Assembly: GCA_012962595.1 (NCBI GenBank) | Contig: DTXE01000126.1 | Location: 1 to 6,765, forward strand | Direction: 5' to 3' | DNA: 6,765 bases | DNA from: Syntrophaceae bacterium | GTDB lineage: Bacteria; Desulfobacterota; DTXE01 | Shown: positions 5,187 through 6,765 of the stretch, one piece after another | How the letters are laid out: every line of letters starts with the position of its first letter | Numbering within the stretch: position 1 is the stretch's first letter | Made by a program: the position numbers and the translations under genes | The notes under the pieces: model-generated | What the model saw: the letters and a program-made list of their open reading frames with translations, nothing else | The model's database searches: none | Told to the model about the DNA's origin: nothing

Positions 5187-6276
5187 GAAGTCAGCAGAGC
5201 CTCCCAGATGTCCATTTTGTGGACAGCTAATTAATAGGCCTCGAGAGCTAAAGACCAGGAAACCTACTGAATTCCCAATGGGTTCTTGTAGTTGTGGTGC
5301 GGTTTATGCATATGATGTCACAGGACACAATGTTGGGGCAGCGATGGTTGAAGCACTGGTCTTCGCCTGTGATGGAGACTGGGATTTGGCTTGGAACCTT
5401 TTACCTGAAGAGGATTATCTGGATGCACGAATTGAAAACTACGATGAGATAACCCATCAGGTGATTCCAGGAAGATCTCTTGAAGGCAGGAATGTGTGGG
5501 GTGTACTCTTCTTTATCAGGCTTCATGAAGACATTCGGGAAGTAACTGATAAAGGAGTGCAGGCCAAATTGGCCGAGGCCATGCCCATTCCCTATCCGAA
5601 CCTTCACAAGGTTGAACCACCTAAGGCATTTTCCAAAAAAGAGGTCCAAAGACTAGTAGAACAAAACAAAACTCATGAATTGATTGCCATGGCAGAGGAG
5701 GACACACGGGTTATCAGGGCCCTGCACCGCCTGCTCTATTCGGTAGATGAACTCATGCGTTGGCGGGCCATCGAAATGCTGGGTAGGGTTGCCGGGAAAC
5801 TTGCCGACAGAGGACCAGGTCTTATCAGTGAACTATTACGTCGCTTATTTTCAGCAAGTAGTGACTCCGCTGCATCAAGCTGGGGTGCCTTAGAGGCTAT
5901 CGGAGAGATAATAAGTAATAGACCAGACTTATTTGGAGAGTTTACCCGCCCATTACTTTCATTCTTACAAGATGAGACATCTCGTACCGGTGCCCTTTGG
6001 GCTGTGGGAAGAATAGGAGGGAAAAGGCCAGATTTGGTTAGATATGCCTTTCCGCATCTTTTGTCATCTCTGGATGATCCTAGAGCAGTTGTCCGTGGTT
6101 ACGCTGTGTGGTCCCTTGGTGAAATAGGGAGGCAGGAGGCAAGGGACAAATTGGAAAGGCTTAAAAACGATAATCATGGCCTGAGAATATATGAGAAAGG
6201 AGAGTTAAAAGAAAAAACGGTTGGAGAAATAGCTATAGAAGCTCTAGAAAAACTTACCCACGCCACCCAAAACTAA
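5179..6276 (+). CDS. Zinc-ribbon and HEAT-repeat protein (DVU0298-like)
   Basis: This 365-residue protein starts at the ATG at 5179, with AGGGGA (5165-5170) 8 nt upstream as the ribosome site, so its start lies inside the end of the YcaO gene. The N-terminus has a probable zinc or iron site, C11PFC14 with C37SC39. A segment around residues 40-140 follows (AVYAYDVTGHNVGAAMVEAL, then WDLAWNLLPEEDY) that looks conserved but is of unknown function. From about 188 to the end are helical HEAT/PBS-lyase-type repeats, for example MRWRAIEMLGRVAGK, GALWAVGRIGGKRPD and VRGYAVWSLGEIGRQEA. HEAT arrays bind proteins, and no catalytic motif is evident. There is no signal peptide or membrane segment, so it is probably cytosolic. 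It resembles, from memory, the DVU0298-type family of sulfate reducers. Coupling to the YcaO gene suggests it presents a substrate or scaffolds that enzyme; this is inference. Confidence 0.88.
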   Translation: MFRKSAEPPRCPFCGQLINRPRELKTRKPTEFPMGSCSCGAVYAYDVTGHNVGAAMVEALVFACDGDWDLAWNLLPEEDYLDARIENYDEITHQVIPGRSLEGRNVWGVLFFIRLHEDIREVTDKGVQAKLAEAMPIPYPNLHKVEPPKAFSKKEVQRLVEQNKTHELIAMAEEDTRVIRALHRLLYSVDELMRWRAIEMLGRVAGKLADRGPGLISELLRRLFSASSDSAASSWGALEAIGEIISNRPDLFGEFTRPLLSFLQDETSRTGALWAVGRIGGKRPDLVRYAFPHLLSSLDDPRAVVRGYAVWSLGEIGRQEARDKLERLKNDNHGLRIYEKGELKEKTVGEIAIEALEKLTHATQN

Positions 6277-6289
6277 ATCTTAGAAACTC

Positions 6290-6765
6290 TCAAATCCCAA
6301 AATAAGATTGATCATACGTGACTTTTAATGCCGTGGATACCGGAACCAAGATACTGGATTTCTCTAAGGACAAAGAACCAACCCCTCTAAGTAAATCCTT
6401 AGATAGTTCAAAGAGCCGATTATGGATTAGATCCAGATTAATTGTGGGATACCTCACACCTTTTTGAAAGCCGGACTTTCCGCAGGTATGACCAACGCCA
6501 CCTATAGCCGTAGGTATACCATATAATCTACATGTAATGGGTCTGTAAGGGTACAAGATGCATAGGCCCCTATCATTTAGGAGGGGACACCGTACCCTTT
6601 CTTCCGCCAACCCAAACATTACTGCTCCTTTATCCTTCACCTCTGTGGCATCTATTAAATTAAGTCTCTTTTTAATGTGCAGAATCCTTATATCTGCCTT
6701 TTCTGCCCTTCTGAGGACCACTCGCCTCTCTCTTCTCTTGATGAGCATGTTGAAATGGTAATTCA
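6290..6765 (-). CDS. YkgJ-family cysteine-cluster protein, N-terminus beyond the window
   Basis: The visible C-terminal part carries the family signature CPLLNDRGLCILYPYRPITCRLYGIP, followed by HTCGKSGF. YkgJ-type proteins are small putative zinc- or iron-binding proteins of unclear function. Family members normally have an earlier CxxCC-type cluster, which is missing here. The frame stays open past the ATG at 6748 to the window edge (NYHFN upstream), so the real start almost certainly lies outside and 6748 is an internal Met. The gene converges on the HEAT gene with only 13 bp between the stop codons, so it is not in that operon. A functional link to the YcaO genes is not indicated. Confidence 0.82.
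   Translation of the reverse strand, partial: NYHFNMLIKRRERRVVLRRAEKADIRILHIKKRLNLIDATEVKDKGAVMFGLAEERVRCPLLNDRGLCILYPYRPITCRLYGIPTAIGGVGHTCGKSGFQKGVRYPTINLDLIHNRLFELSKDLLRGVGSLSLEKSSILVPVSTALKVTYDQSYFGI

Noticed and set aside
6276..6309. AATCTTA/TAAGATT inverted repeat as a bidirectional terminator between convergent genes
   Set aside because: It is a 7-bp AT-rich stem with a 20-nt loop and no T-tract, too weak to call, although the convergent position is suitable.

Overview
The window looks like a chromosomal segment from an anaerobic, sulfate-reducer-like bacterium (Desulfobacterota/Deltaproteobacteria or a relative). This is inferred from protein style: a CbiA/DsrN-type amidotransferase, a zinc-ribbon plus HEAT-repeat protein resembling one I associate with Desulfovibrio-type genomes (DVU0298-like), and a YkgJ-type cysteine-cluster protein. 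Base composition is moderate and AT-leaning. Intergenic DNA is rich in small palindromic and tandem repeats. No rRNA, tRNA, CRISPR array or intact transposase gene is visible.

Layout. Positions 1-124 hold a hairpin with T-rich flanks and three perfect tandem copies of a 14-bp unit. A leftward gene pair follows: a YcaO-domain protein with C-terminal TPR repeats (1591 to 125) lies downstream of a cobyrinate a,c-diamide synthase family gene (3074 to 1650). The two are separated by a short gap containing one arm of a perfect 18-bp inverted repeat. Positions 3075-3452 are a divergent intergenic region. It contains a good sigma-70-like promoter reading toward the amidotransferase, a 15-bp dyad upstream of that promoter, and a palindromic repeat cluster. 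A rightward pair follows: a second, longer and divergent YcaO protein (3453-5186), overlapped by 8 bp by a zinc-ribbon/HEAT protein gene (5179-6276). A leftward YkgJ-family gene, missing its N-terminus at the window edge, converges on this pair.

How the genes may work together. YcaO enzymes use ATP to activate backbone amides, giving azolines, thioamides or amidines. Two YcaO proteins of different architecture face away from each other across one promoter region. No TfuA, E1-like/ocin-ThiF protein, dehydrogenase or clear precursor peptide is visible. The translationally coupled HEAT/zinc-ribbon protein is the natural candidate partner or substrate-presenting protein for the second YcaO. The amidotransferase in the first operon acts on cobyrinate or siroheme, so a link to cofactor or sulfite-reductase maturation is possible. 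My inference is that this is an uncharacterised YcaO-based modification locus, possibly tied to sulfur metabolism; the sequence does not prove it.
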